Assembly (NCBI GenBank): GCA_950054195.1
Contig: CATLPG010000028.1
Coordinates: 1 to 37,454 of the forward strand
Reading direction: 5' to 3'
Source: an uncultured Saccharospirillaceae bacterium
GTDB taxonomy: Bacteria; Bacteroidota; Bacteroidia; Flavobacteriales_D; CAJJDF01
Length of the DNA stretch: 37,454 nt
Below are positions 7,705-16,804 of the stretch, piece by piece (positions within the stretch are counted from its first letter, which is position 1; each line of letters begins with the position of its first letter). Under the pieces are notes generated by a model that had not been told where the DNA came from, searched no databases, and worked only from the letters and a program-made list of their open reading frames with translations. Both the position numbers and the translations under genes were made by a program.

Positions 7705-9933
7705 ATGAGAATAGTCGTTTTAATCAGTTTTCTAATCAGTTTTGTATTGGATGGATTTACTCAAATTCCATTTTACAGAAACAATGATATACCCGTTTCG
7801 AAAGGTTCATTAATAGCTTCTGGATGGTCTGGTGGTCTTCATGCTCCGCAATTTTCCACGATGGATTTGAATGGAGACGCAATTGAAGATTTAGTCGTTT
7901 TTGATCGAGCAGATGATAAATTATTAACCTTCATTAATGAAGGAACTCCCAACCAATCAGACTATAGATACGATAGTCAATACGAGGAGTTTTTCCCTAC
8001 CATGCAAAATTGGACATTACTTCGAGATTACGATGGTGATGGGAAAAAAGACATTTTTACTTCAACTAATATTGGAATTAAAGTTTTTAAAAATACATCA
8101 TCAGGAAGTAATTTACAGTTTGATTTGGTTAAGCCTGTTATTATTTCTTATCAAGGGTTTACTTCGGTTTACGACTCAACCAAGCTTTTTAATCTTTATG
8201 TATCTTCAGTTGATATTCCGTCTATAAGCGATATCGATGGGGACGGTGATTTGGATGTGCTCACTTTTGGTGTATTAGGCGCTTATATCGAGTATCACAA
8301 AAACATGAGTATAGAAAATTATGGTCATCAAGATAGCCTATATTTTGAAATGAAAAATACTTGTTGGGGATATTTCTCCGAGACTGGTGTAAATAGCAAC
8401 AAGTTAGTTCTTAACGATACTTGCTCATTTAATGTGTATCAACCCCAGGTAAGGCATGCAGGTAGTACCATGCTTGCATATGATAGTGATGGTAATGATA
8501 TTAGCGATTTATTAATAGGAGATGTTTCCTTTAGGAATGTAGTTTTAGCCCAACATGGGGGATCTTTGCCAATTAGTAGTTTAGCAATAACTGCTCAAGA
8601 TACCATATTTCCTTCCTATGATGTACCGGTTGATTTAGAGCTTTTTCCTGCTATGTTTATGGAAGATTTAGATAATGATGGTAAAAAAGATTTAGTATTT
8701 TCTCCCAACGTAGAAACACTAAGTGAAAACACAACAAGTGCTCATTTTTATAAAAATGTAGGAACTAGCTCAATCCCTAGTTTTCAATATGTAAAAAATA
8801 ACTTTTTGCAAGATGAATCTATTGAAGCAGGAGAAATTAGTAATGTAACTTTTTTTGATCATAACGGAGATGGCTTGCAAGATATGATTGTATCATCTTT
8901 TGGTTTTTTTGATAAAACAACCATTTCTCATGAATCAAAAATGGTCTTGTATGAGAACACAGGCACATTATCTAATCCTCAGTTTACAGAAGCAAATACC
9001 GATTATGGTAATTTTTCTGGGTTGAGTTTAGGTTTAGCTTTATTCCCTACGTTTGGAGATATCGATGGGGATTTAGATATGGATTTAATTTTAGGTGACA
9101 TTGACGGTAACCTTCATTTGTTAACGAATACAGCGGGTGTTGGTAACACGGCATCATTTACATTAACACAACAAAATTTACAAGATGATAGTTCTCAGGT
9201 AATTGATGTGGGGCAATTTGCTGCTCCTCAACTGTACGACTATGATAAAGATGGGGATTTAGATTTAATCATTGGGGAGAAAAATGGATTATTGAGCTAT
9301 TATGAAAATAGAGGAAATAGTACAAGTTATTCCTTCCATTTCGTAACAGATACAATGGGAGGACTACAAATAAAAGAACCTTGGGATGTTAATGGAACTT
9401 CTACAGGATATTCAGTGCCACACTTTTTCTCTTACCAAGGTGCAGATTATGCTATGGTTGGTGGTCAACAAGGGCAGGGGATCTTATTCAGTAATATTGA
9501 TTCTAATGATCCACTTAATGAGTTTACTCCAAGCGATACAATCATTAGCAAAAAAGAAATAGGGTTATATCTCTCACCTTTTTTAATAGATATTGATAAC
9601 GACAATGACCTAGATATTTTTGCAGGTAACCGTAGAGGAGGAGTTGTTTGTTATTATGGAGGTACTAATACAGTTGGAATAAAATCTGTAACGAAAGAAG
9701 TAAAACTAAATATTTTTCCTAATCCATCAAGTGATTTAGTAACTATCTCAATGACACAGCAGGTTCCAAATAGCTCTATTCGATTGTTTTCAACTGATGG
9801 AAAAATAATCCATACACAATTAGCTAACCAAATAAATACACTGGATGTTTCTCACTTATCTAAAGGAATTTATTTTGTTGAACTTGCAACTAATCAAAAA
9901 CGCATAGCAATTAAAAAATTAATTGTTCAGTAA
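7705..9933 (+). CDS. FG-GAP/VCBS repeat protein with T9SS type A sorting domain
   Basis: A 742-residue secreted protein. Residues 1-20 are a signal peptide ending near GFTQ. The body contains about nine calcium-loop motifs of the DxDxDG type typical of FG-GAP/VCBS beta-propeller blades, for example DYDGDGKKD, DIDGDGDLD, DLDNDGKKD, DYDKDGDLD and DIDNDNDLD. The final ~75 residues form a type A sorting domain: LNIFPNPSSD, the IRLFSTDGK strand, GIYFVEL, and a short KKLIVQ end. It should be exported by Sec, moved across the outer membrane by the T9SS and attached to or released from the surface. The next gene starts 5 bases downstream, although that gene is cytoplasmic. Confidence 0.93.
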   Translation: MRIVVLISFLISFVLDGFTQIPFYRNNDIPVSKGSLIASGWSGGLHAPQFSTMDLNGDAIEDLVVFDRADDKLLTFINEGTPNQSDYRYDSQYEEFFPTMQNWTLLRDYDGDGKKDIFTSTNIGIKVFKNTSSGSNLQFDLVKPVIISYQGFTSVYDSTKLFNLYVSSVDIPSISDIDGDGDLDVLTFGVLGAYIEYHKNMSIENYGHQDSLYFEMKNTCWGYFSETGVNSNKLVLNDTCSFNVYQPQVRHAGSTMLAYDSDGNDISDLLIGDVSFRNVVLAQHGGSLPISSLAITAQDTIFPSYDVPVDLELFPAMFMEDLDNDGKKDLVFSPNVETLSENTTSAHFYKNVGTSSIPSFQYVKNNFLQDESIEAGEISNVTFFDHNGDGLQDMIVSSFGFFDKTTISHESKMVLYENTGTLSNPQFTEANTDYGNFSGLSLGLALFPTFGDIDGDLDMDLILGDIDGNLHLLTNTAGVGNTASFTLTQQNLQDDSSQVIDVGQFAAPQLYDYDKDGDLDLIIGEKNGLLSYYENRGNSTSYSFHFVTDTMGGLQIKEPWDVNGTSTGYSVPHFFSYQGADYAMVGGQQGQGILFSNIDSNDPLNEFTPSDTIISKKEIGLYLSPFLIDIDNDNDLDIFAGNRRGGVVCYYGGTNTVGIKSVTKEVKLNIFPNPSSDLVTISMTQQVPNSSIRLFSTDGKIIHTQLANQINTLDVSHLSKGIYFVELATNQKRIAIKKLIVQ

Positions 9934-9938
9934 GTTTA

Positions 9939-10307
9939 ATGGCTCGGTTAGATAAATATTTATGGTCTATTCGGTTGTTTAAAACAAGAAACAAAGCCAG
10001 TGAAGCTTGCAAAAAAGGACATGTATTCGTTAACGATATACCCTCTAAACCTGCTAAAGAAATTAAGATAGATGATGTTATTACCGTTCGAAAACACGGT
10101 ATTCGTTTTGAGTATCAAGTGTTAGAGCTACTAGAAAAGAGAGTAGGAGCCAAGCTAGTAGAAAACTATATGAAAGAAGTAACTCCATTGGAAGAACTTG
10201 AGCGTTTTAAAATGATTAAACTAGCCCAAAAAGAATATCGAGCTAAAGGAGAAGGACGACCTACTAAAAGAGATAGGAGAGAAATTGATGAATGGTTGGA
10301 TTGGTAA
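9939..10307 (+). CDS. S4-domain RNA-binding protein, Hsp15/HslR-like
   Basis: A 122-residue basic protein. The S4 domain occupies about residues 1-65: MARLDKYLWSIRLFKTR, then the KGHVFVNDIPSKPAKEI turn. The tail is rich in Lys, Arg and Glu (AKGEGRPTKRDRREID), as in heat-shock protein Hsp15. In E. coli Hsp15 binds 50S subunits carrying nascent chains and helps recycle stalled ribosomes. The same role is likely here but not shown. The gene lies 5 bases after the FG-GAP gene and is followed by a short repetitive spacer. Confidence 0.9.
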   Translation: MARLDKYLWSIRLFKTRNKASEACKKGHVFVNDIPSKPAKEIKIDDVITVRKHGIRFEYQVLELLEKRVGAKLVENYMKEVTPLEELERFKMIKLAQKEYRAKGEGRPTKRDRREIDEWLDW

Positions 10308-10320
10308 TATGATGGTCCTT

Positions 10321-10376
10321 AGTCATGAGTTTTTAGTAGTTAGTAGGGAGTCATGAGTTGTGAGTAGTTAGTTAGA
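10321..10376. repeat. Two tandem copies of a ~28-base AGT-rich unit
   Basis: Bases 10321-10348 and 10349-10376 both begin AGTCATGAGTT and continue with a TAGTAGTTAG-like stretch; about 22 of 28 positions agree. The region lies between the S4 gene and the 76-residue gene and has no open frame of its own. Its composition (runs of AGT/TAG trinucleotides) differs from the flanking sequence. Confidence 0.7.
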
Positions 10377-10433
10377 CAGTGGAGTTATAGAGCGTGATTG
10401 TAATAGGTGAGGAATATAAATATAATTTGAGCC

Positions 10434-10664
10434 ATGATAATAAAACTTATTTGGGATATAAAAGGAGCTGACGCAGAGCAAACAGCTAAACATCACGAAA
10501 TTCATTTAAAAGAATTTGCAGAAAGAGAAAATATGAATTCTCAAATAGGTATTGAGGTTCAAAATGAAATGCATACCATCGTTTTTATGACAGTTGATAA
10601 ATCAGTTGTTTATCAAGTAAGGGATGCCTTAAAACCTCATCGCGCTGAAATTGTTGAGGAATAA
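10434..10664 (+). CDS. Small conserved-looking protein of unknown function
   Basis: A 76-residue protein that I do not recognise with confidence. It starts with a beta-like MIIKLIWDIKG segment, then a charged helix (AEQTAKHHEIHLKEFAEREN), a strand pair, and ends DALKPHRAEIVEE. The pattern suggests a small alpha/beta ferredoxin-like fold with a His-rich helix, which could bind metal or another protein. There is no signal peptide or membrane segment. It lies 66 bases upstream of ssb in the same direction. Codon use matches its neighbours, which supports it being a real gene. Confidence 0.7.
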   Translation: MIIKLIWDIKGADAEQTAKHHEIHLKEFAERENMNSQIGIEVQNEMHTIVFMTVDKSVVYQVRDALKPHRAEIVEE

Positions 10665-10730
10665 TAATAAATCTAATTTTCCTGTAGAACATAAAATGCT
10701 TATTTTAGTGTAATTAGATGAATAAATTAA

Positions 10731-11159
10731 ATGGCAGGATCTGTTAATAAAGTAATATTAATCGGGAACTTAGGTAGAGACCCAGAGGTAAGACACCTCG
10801 AAAATGGTGCAGTTGTAGCTAACTTTCCTATCGCAACTAGCGAAACATATAAGGATAGAAATTCTGGAGAAAGAGTTTCTCAAACGGAGTGGCACAACAT
10901 TGTGGTTTGGAGAGGACTTGCTGAAGTTGCTGAAAAATACCTTAAGAAGGGAAATTCTGTTTATATCGAAGGAAAACTCAAAACCCGTAATTGGGAAGAT
11001 AAAGATGGAAACACCCGCTACACAACAGAAGTTGTAGCAGATAATTTAACAATGCTAGGTGGTCGACCAGAAGGAACTGAAGGTAGTCAACCAAGCACAA
11101 AACCAGCCAATGATCCAGGTAATGCATTTGATGACGATACCGATGATCTCCCTTTTTAA
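10731..11159 (+). CDS. ssb: Single-stranded DNA-binding protein
   Basis: A 142-residue SSB. The OB fold covers about residues 1-108, starting [18 protein letters not shown], with the typical [26 protein letters not shown] and TTEVVADN strands. A short Gly/Pro/Ser/Asn linker leads to the acidic tip DDDTDDLPF, the conserved protein-interaction tail that recruits replication and repair enzymes. It is shorter than E. coli SSB (178) because the linker is short. It is followed after 9 bases by gldE, an ssb-gldE-gldD order widely conserved in Flavobacteriia. Confidence 0.97.
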   Translation: MAGSVNKVILIGNLGRDPEVRHLENGAVVANFPIATSETYKDRNSGERVSQTEWHNIVVWRGLAEVAEKYLKKGNSVYIEGKLKTRNWEDKDGNTRYTTEVVADNLTMLGGRPEGTEGSQPSTKPANDPGNAFDDDTDDLPF

Positions 11160-11168
11160 TTAATTAAT

Positions 11169-12503
11169 ATGGAACCTCCGAGTATTGAGCCTCTGTCGGG
11201 GCTTTTAATCACATTTAACTCAGTAGATACTTCTATCATTGTTGCCATTGTAATCATGGCTATATTACTAATGAGCTCTGCACTAATTTCAGGGTCTGAA
11301 GTAGCATTTTTCTCTTTATCTCCATCCGATAGGGACACTTTAAATAGTGAAAAAGATAATGCTTCTGATCGGGTGTTGGGATTGTTAAATCGACCAAAAC
11401 GGTTGTTAGCTAATATTCTTATAGCAAATAACTTTATCAATGTAGGTATTGTTATCATTTCAACTTATCTAGTTGGGAACTTAATGGAGTTTGAAAAAGG
11501 GGAAAAATTTCTAGAAATTCTTATTACAGTTGTTGGTGTAACTTTCCTAATCCTACTCGTAGGAGAGGTTATTCCTAAAGTTTATGCAGCAAATAATAGC
11601 ATGCAATTAGCAAAATTCATGTCTTTCCCGTTAATTGTAACAGGTAAAGTGTTTTCTCCTTTGAGTGAGCTCTTGGTTAGAAGTACGTCATTTATCGATA
11701 AGCGAATAAAAAAGAAAGGAACAGATATTTCTGTAACCGATTTAGAGGAAGCACTTGAGATAACAGAGATCGAAGATGTATCAGATGATGATAAACGTAT
11801 TCTAGAGGGGATAGTTAAGTTTGGAAATACAGATGTAAAGCAAATCATGAAATCTAGAATTGATGTAATTGCCTACGATATCTCAACTCCTTACGATGAA
11901 TTATTAAAAGAAATTATTGAAAGTGGGTATTCTAGAATACCTATTTATATGGAATCTTTCGATCAAGTAGAAGGAGTTTTATACGTTAAAGATTTGCTTC
12001 CTCACTTAAACGAAAAAGAGAATTTCGACTGGACAAAGCTCATGCGAGCACCATTTTTTGTTCCAGAAATGAAAAAGATTGATGATTTATTAAAGCAATT
12101 TCAGGAGTCGAATATCCACATAGCAATCGTGGTAGATGAATACGGAGGAACATCTGGAATAGTTACACTCGAAGATATTATCGAAGAAATTATAGGAGAA
12201 ATCACAGATGAATTTGATGATGATGACTTGATTTATAGTAAGCTAGATGATCATAATTATGTTTTTGAAGGGAAAATATCTTTAATTGATATGTACAAAG
12301 TACTTGATATTGATGGTGATATTTTTGAAGAAAATAAAGGAGAATCAGATACATTAGCCGGGTTTTTGATTGAGCAATCTGGGAAAATAATGTTGAAGAA
12401 TGAGAAACTAAACTTTGAGAATTATACGTTTGTAGTAGAAGCAGCAGATAAACGAAGAATAAAGCAAATTAAAGTAACGATAAATGAGCGTGTGGAAGAA
12501 TAA
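11169..12503 (+). CDS. gldE: Gliding motility-associated protein GldE (CNNM/CBS family)
   Basis: A 444-residue membrane protein of the CNNM/CorC (TlyC-like hemolysin) family. Hydrophobic segments at about residues 22-48, 80-103, 116-137 and 150-170 form the membrane domain. Two CBS domains follow at about 225-280 (RIPIYMESFDQVEGV...KDLL) and 295-345 (IAIVVDEYGGTSGIVTLEDI), then a CorC/HlyC C-terminal domain from about 360. In Flavobacterium johnsoniae GldE supports GldD and gliding. The family also includes magnesium exporters, so ion transport remains possible. The last 20 bases overlap the gldD start, so the two are translationally coupled. Confidence 0.93.
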   Translation: MEPPSIEPLSGLLITFNSVDTSIIVAIVIMAILLMSSALISGSEVAFFSLSPSDRDTLNSEKDNASDRVLGLLNRPKRLLANILIANNFINVGIVIISTYLVGNLMEFEKGEKFLEILITVVGVTFLILLVGEVIPKVYAANNSMQLAKFMSFPLIVTGKVFSPLSELLVRSTSFIDKRIKKKGTDISVTDLEEALEITEIEDVSDDDKRILEGIVKFGNTDVKQIMKSRIDVIAYDISTPYDELLKEIIESGYSRIPIYMESFDQVEGVLYVKDLLPHLNEKENFDWTKLMRAPFFVPEMKKIDDLLKQFQESNIHIAIVVDEYGGTSGIVTLEDIIEEIIGEITDEFDDDDLIYSKLDDHNYVFEGKISLIDMYKVLDIDGDIFEENKGESDTLAGFLIEQSGKIMLKNEKLNFENYTFVVEAADKRRIKQIKVTINERVEE

Positions 12504-13083
12504 ACAGTTTTTTGTGATCTTATTGGTTGGAGTACTTGTTTCATGTAATAGCGAAGCCCCGTATTTCCCAAAACCTTTAGGCTACCATCGTGTTGCTTTA
12601 CCAGATCATGAATATACCAAAGAATTCAATCAACCCGATTGTCCATTTACGTATAAATATTCTAATCAGGCTTTTGTAGTGCCTAGTCAAGAAAACAGTT
12701 GCAACCATAATTTGTTTTATCCAAGGTATAAGGCTACACTGTATGCCTCTTATGTTCAACTAGATCAAACCAATGATAAAAATAATTTATTTTATCACAC
12801 AGAATCATCTAGAAACCTTGTGTATGAGCATACGATTAAAGCAGATAAAATAGAGGAAACACTTGTTGAGAATGATTCAACAGGGGTTTATGGCGTTACG
12901 TATGATATTGCTGGTAACGTAGCAAGTAACTATCAATTTTTCTTAACTGATACTACAGATCATTTTTTTAGAGCTGCCCTATATTTTGAAACTACTCCAA
13001 ATATTGATTCGATCCAACCTATCCTAGACTATATAAAAGTTGATCTAGAAGAAATGGTAGAGACTTTTGAGTGGAAGAAATAA
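12484..13083 (+). CDS. gldD: Gliding motility lipoprotein GldD
   Basis: A 199-residue lipoprotein. The signal reaches LVGVLVSC, with the lipidated Cys at about residue 21. The signature APYFPKPLGYHRVALPDHEY directly after the lipobox matches GldD proteins (PKPxGYxRIxLP). GldD is required for gliding and works with GldE in Flavobacterium. Its biochemical role is unknown. Position after ssb-gldE with a 20-base overlap supports the assignment. Confidence 0.93.
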   Translation: MSVWKNKQFFVILLVGVLVSCNSEAPYFPKPLGYHRVALPDHEYTKEFNQPDCPFTYKYSNQAFVVPSQENSCNHNLFYPRYKATLYASYVQLDQTNDKNNLFYHTESSRNLVYEHTIKADKIEETLVENDSTGVYGVTYDIAGNVASNYQFFLTDTTDHFFRAALYFETTPNIDSIQPILDYIKVDLEEMVETFEWKK

Positions 13084-13089
13084 AGGCTT

Positions 13090-13611
13090 TTGAGGTATCG
13101 TCATCTATATATACTATTATTACTATTAATTCTTTCCCTAAGAATAACTTCTCAATCTGCATTGAACAATAGGATTTTCTACAAAACAGAATACCCTATA
13201 GAAAATGAGGAGCAGACCGATATTCTGTTCTTTACTGATAGTAATGTTTATCAATTAAAAATTTGCTCATTCGATATTAGTTATTGCTTTAAATATTCAA
13301 AAGATTCCTTCATTAGGAATAAAGGTAAAGAAGTAAAAAAGTTATTTAAAAAATATGACTTCAACTTAGATTCATTGTTAAGTATGCAATATAAATCTGT
13401 GATATATGATTATTATATCGAGCAATATATAAGTGGTTTTGGTGTAGTTTTATATGTAAAAGAATCTTCCTACAAAGAGAAAACTACATTCTTAATAGAA
13501 GAAAACCATCTTTGTCAACTCTATTATAATCATGACAATAAATTAAGTAATGTGAGCTGTTACAAAGAGTTTACTAATAAAAGAATAATCAGAAAGCTAT
13601 TTAAGCTTTAA
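13090..13611 (+). CDS. Exported protein of unknown function, TTG start
   Basis: A 173-residue protein read from TTG at 13090, six bases after the gldD stop. The N-terminus (MRYRHLYILLLLLILSLRI, then TSQS) is a clear signal peptide, so the mature protein should be periplasmic or outer-membrane. The remainder is rich in Tyr, Lys and Phe with several Cys (FSFDISYCF, NHLCQLYY, NVSCYKEF), and I recognise no domain. There is no ATG that would keep the signal peptide, so the TTG start is favoured. Co-transcription with gldE-gldD is likely from spacing alone. Confidence 0.68.
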   Translation: MRYRHLYILLLLLILSLRITSQSALNNRIFYKTEYPIENEEQTDILFFTDSNVYQLKICSFDISYCFKYSKDSFIRNKGKEVKKLFKKYDFNLDSLLSMQYKSVIYDYYIEQYISGFGVVLYVKESSYKEKTTFLIEENHLCQLYYNHDNKLSNVSCYKEFTNKRIIRKLFKL

Positions 13612-13656
13612 TCTAAGCTACCTATTGTGTTACGCTTTGATTCCTTGCCTAATTCT

Positions 13657-13679
13657 GGCGCTCGTTTGCAACGAGTGTC
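13657..13679. repeat. REP-like palindrome
   Basis: A 10-bp stem with a three-base TGC loop. GGCGCTCGTT at 13657-13666 pairs with AACGAGTGTC at 13670-13679, including two G.U pairs; the central CTCGTT/AACGAG is perfect. It lies in a 207-base stretch (13612-13818) without a convincing gene, between the gld operon and the convergent minus-strand locus, and lacks a T tract, so it is not a normal terminator. Confidence 0.6.
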
Positions 13680-13818
13680 AATTATCAAATAGTATGTCAT
13701 TTTTAAGTCCAGAATATTTGTATTTGTTACTTGATACGATAAGGGATAGGTAGTAAAGAATATGTACTCGTCATACTATTGTAAATTGCTAGCTATCTAA
13801 GATACGGGGCACATGGAA

Positions 13819-14124
13819 TTAAATAATTTTCCGATGATTTTTGATACAGTTTAGAAGCAGTCTGTAAATTAAAACATAGGTTGTTGAAACAATAATAACT
13901 GACAGAACTAAAACTGCTGTATTTGTTAAGGCTGTGTGTTTTGTAAGAAAGTGTATCAGCCAAAAAACAGGTATTGCCAATGGTTGTAGTATATCGCTTA
14001 AAATTGTGAGAAAACCATTCGTTACAAAGCCTTCTGATTTTGATATTATAGTTAGTGTAGTTAAGCCTAGCAAAAACATTACACCAATAATCAACACTAA
14101 GTTGAATAATGTTCTGTTAATCAT
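13819..14124 (-). CDS. Small membrane protein of unknown function
   Basis: A 101-residue hydrophobic protein with about three predicted membrane helices: LFNLVLIIGVMFLLGL, then a segment around ILQPLAIPVFWLIHFL, then TAVLVLSVIIVSTTYVLIY. The C-terminus is basic (NCIKNHRKII), fitting a cytoplasmic end. It begins 34 bases downstream of the large type B cargo gene on the same strand, so it may be the last gene of that operon. No family is recognised. An overlapping plus-strand frame at 13934-14149 looks less protein-like. Confidence 0.55.
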   Translation of the reverse strand: MINRTLFNLVLIIGVMFLLGLTTLTIISKSEGFVTNGFLTILSDILQPLAIPVFWLIHFLTKHTALTNTAVLVLSVIIVSTTYVLIYRLLLNCIKNHRKII

Positions 14125-14158
14125 GAAATTAGACGCTTTAAACCCCTGAAAGATTTAT

Positions 14159-16804
14159 TTACCTAAACAAAGTAATATGCCCTGTCATTTTTTGGTTTTT
14201 GGTATCGTCTAACTCCTTAAACCTAATAAGGAATGAATAAATACCCATTGGAGCAGGAGAACCATCTTTTAATCGACCATTCCATTTGTAATCTAACTCC
14301 ATATCATCCGATTCACTAACGATATTACCCCAACGATCAAATATATAAACATTATATTCAATCAAATCACTGTTTGTTAAAACTGGATAAAAGAAATCGT
14401 TTGCATTATCTCCATTAGGAGTAAACGAATTAGGCACAAAAATACTAAGGAAGTTCTTTACAGTTACGTCCTTTGAAACAGTATCCGCACAGCCACCTTC
14501 ATTATAAGTAATTAGCGTGTTTGTATACGTGCCTCCAAAGGTTGTAGGAAACTCATAAATTGGATTCTCGCTAGAATCTATTGCTAGCGTATCAAAAAAC
14601 CAAATGTACTGTAAGCTATCATTTCCTGAACCAGTTGAGAGATTAGTAAAAGTAACTTGTGTTTGAGGCACAACAGGCTCAAATGGATTAAATGTAAAAT
14701 TAGCCGTAGGATAGTTATATGCACATACAAAACTTGGGAAGATAGAATCGACTGTACATCCTTCAGGACTAGTTAGTGTAACAATTATGTCATAACAACC
14801 TACACTAGTGTAACCATGTACTGGAGCTGCCTCAGAGTCTATTTCAGTTCCATCACCTAGGTTCCATGTAATATCAGAAAACTGAGTCATGTCACTCAAA
14901 TTAGCAAAGGTTACTTCGTTTGGAATACAAACTGTATCATTATCAACACCAATGTCTATCGTATTAATAAGTGAGTAATATAATACATTAATTGTGTCTG
15001 GATAACTTTGGCATCCATTAACGTCTTCCGTCAGGGCGTAACTATATACCCCAGTATCTAATGCTTTCACTATTGGGGTATGAATAAGCGAATCATCAAA
15101 TTCGAACGATCCATTTCCGCTAATTGTAGACCATACAGGGTCTATGCCTTTAACTTCAGGATTCAATTGAATTTGCATTAAACAAGTGGTTGTATCGTTT
15201 CCAGCAAACGATTGTGGACGATCTTTCACATATATAGATATTGTCGTATCATGCGCACAACCAAAATCGTCTTGTACCTTAAACACATATGAATATTTAC
15301 CAGAATCTGCAGGTGAAACAATAATTGTTGAGTCATTAGGATTATCGACTATTGTTGGGGTAGGATCCCAAGCCATAGCTATTACTTGAGGAATAACCGT
15401 TTGAGCACTGGTATCTGTCATAATAATTTCATTGAATGTAATTCCCCATTCGAAGACAAAACCATCATCAATACCCAAGTTATCTGTAATTTCAATTGTC
15501 CAAGGACCGTTTAGAGGACAACCAGTTAAAAGTAGGTCGTAATTTTCTTCAGGAAGATAACTCCCAGAAGGTAAGTAATCTTCATTTGTATAATTGTTAC
15601 CTAAAGCATCTGTAAAATTTTGTTGATAATTACCTGCCTCACCAACCATCGTTCCGAAATTGTTATTGTTTTGGCTAAAGCCATACAAATAACCAACTCC
15701 AGGTACTCCATTATTGGCAGTTACATCAACTGGTTCTCCTAAATATGTTCCACCACCTCCAGGATATCCTTTAAGGATGGCTTCTTGTCCATTCGGACAA
15801 ATAATTTTAATTTCTAAATCACCTAAAAAAGAGTGTTCCATACTAGAGAAAAACTCTTCAATAAAGCCAGGCTCATACGTAGTTCCAGGATCAAAAATAT
15901 TAATATTTAAGGACGAGGTATATGATTGTCCACTACCATCAGGTAAGTTTATTGTATCACCAACATCTAGAGAAGGAAGTGTTAATTCTGTAGGTTGAGG
16001 AGATATTGTAATTGTTACAGAATCATCCAAACAGATGGTGTCATTATCAGTAAAAACTAAGTCAGAGAAAGTAGGAGGTAATCCAGCACTAACAATTCCA
16101 GCTTTAACAGTATCTGAACAGCCTTCTATATCTTCTACTATTAAATACAAGCCACTTCTTCTCGGAGAGTTATAAGTTATGTTTACTGATTGTCCATCGG
16201 TTTTAAATCCACCACCTGAGAACCAAGTGAATGTTGAGGTAGCAGCTGATTGAGCGTAATAAGTGTTGTTTTCAGGGAAGGCAACATTAGCAGTTGCTTG
16301 AACCGAATCACCCAAACAAATTTGAATAGAATTTTCTGGACCTGTTGGGGTTGGTGTTACTGAAGAAACGGTTGCATCAACCGCTTGGCAAGGAGCTTGG
16401 CAATCAAATGTGGCTTCCCATCCTGGATCTGCAATAATGAAATCGCTATAAAATTCAAAAGTTAAGCAACCTCCAGTTCCTTCAATAGTTTCACCATTTA
16501 ATTCGGTGCCACTAAAGCATCCAATTAAGGGAGCACCAGTTGTGTTACCATCATAGATACATAAATCATCATATCCACTTTCTGTATCAAACGAGTTAAA
16601 TATAACCGACATAGTAAACCCTGGGTTTGAAGAACAAACCGTATATGTTAATGTTGTGTCGACTGCATAGTCGTTTCCAATACCTCCATCATCATAGAAA
16701 TCACCAGAACAGGTAGATATTGATCCATTAGTCATGATATAGGTTTGTGAATAAAAAGAAAGATTAACTAGTAAAGCCAATCCTGTAATAAGTAAATGTC
16801 TCAT
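14159..16804 (-). CDS. CUB/P-domain/PKD surface protein with T9SS type B (gliding-associated) C-terminal domain
   Basis: An 881-residue secreted multidomain protein. Signal peptide 1-20 (LLVNLSFYSQ). Residues 22-135 form a CUB-like domain with paired cysteines (STCSGDFYDDGG, YDDLCIYDGN). Residues ~290-460 resemble a proprotein-convertase P-domain (HSFLGDLEIKIICPNG, GPWTIEITDN, GFVFEWGITF). Ig/PKD-like domains follow, the clearest with WNLGDG near 647-652. The last ~90 residues are a gliding-motility-associated C-terminal domain: PNSFTPNGDNANDFF at 791-805, then YIFDRWG and PMGIYSFLIR. Type B domains target proteins through the T9SS to the cell surface. Its start overlaps the preceding gene's end by 4 bases (ATGA). 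It shares the PKD-plus-CTD architecture with the membrane-anchored protein upstream. Confidence 0.92.
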   Translation of the reverse strand: MRHLLITGLALLVNLSFYSQTYIMTNGSISTCSGDFYDDGGIGNDYAVDTTLTYTVCSSNPGFTMSVIFNSFDTESGYDDLCIYDGNTTGAPLIGCFSGTELNGETIEGTGGCLTFEFYSDFIIADPGWEATFDCQAPCQAVDATVSSVTPTPTGPENSIQICLGDSVQATANVAFPENNTYYAQSAATSTFTWFSGGGFKTDGQSVNITYNSPRRSGLYLIVEDIEGCSDTVKAGIVSAGLPPTFSDLVFTDNDTICLDDSVTITISPQPTELTLPSLDVGDTINLPDGSGQSYTSSLNINIFDPGTTYEPGFIEEFFSSMEHSFLGDLEIKIICPNGQEAILKGYPGGGGTYLGEPVDVTANNGVPGVGYLYGFSQNNNNFGTMVGEAGNYQQNFTDALGNNYTNEDYLPSGSYLPEENYDLLLTGCPLNGPWTIEITDNLGIDDGFVFEWGITFNEIIMTDTSAQTVIPQVIAMAWDPTPTIVDNPNDSTIIVSPADSGKYSYVFKVQDDFGCAHDTTISIYVKDRPQSFAGNDTTTCLMQIQLNPEVKGIDPVWSTISGNGSFEFDDSLIHTPIVKALDTGVYSYALTEDVNGCQSYPDTINVLYYSLINTIDIGVDNDTVCIPNEVTFANLSDMTQFSDITWNLGDGTEIDSEAAPVHGYTSVGCYDIIVTLTSPEGCTVDSIFPSFVCAYNYPTANFTFNPFEPVVPQTQVTFTNLSTGSGNDSLQYIWFFDTLAIDSSENPIYEFPTTFGGTYTNTLITYNEGGCADTVSKDVTVKNFLSIFVPNSFTPNGDNANDFFYPVLTNSDLIEYNVYIFDRWGNIVSESDDMELDYKWNGRLKDGSPAPMGIYSFLIRFKELDDTKNQKMTGHITLFR

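Noticed and set aside
7937-8227. Plus-strand frame of about 96 codons inside the FG-GAP gene
   Set aside because: The overlapping 742-residue frame has clear DxDxDG motifs and a sorting domain; the short frame is an out-of-frame shadow.
13934-14149. Plus-strand frame of 71 codons opposite the small membrane protein
   Set aside because: It has no recognisable feature, while the minus-strand frame has three membrane-like segments and continues an operon.
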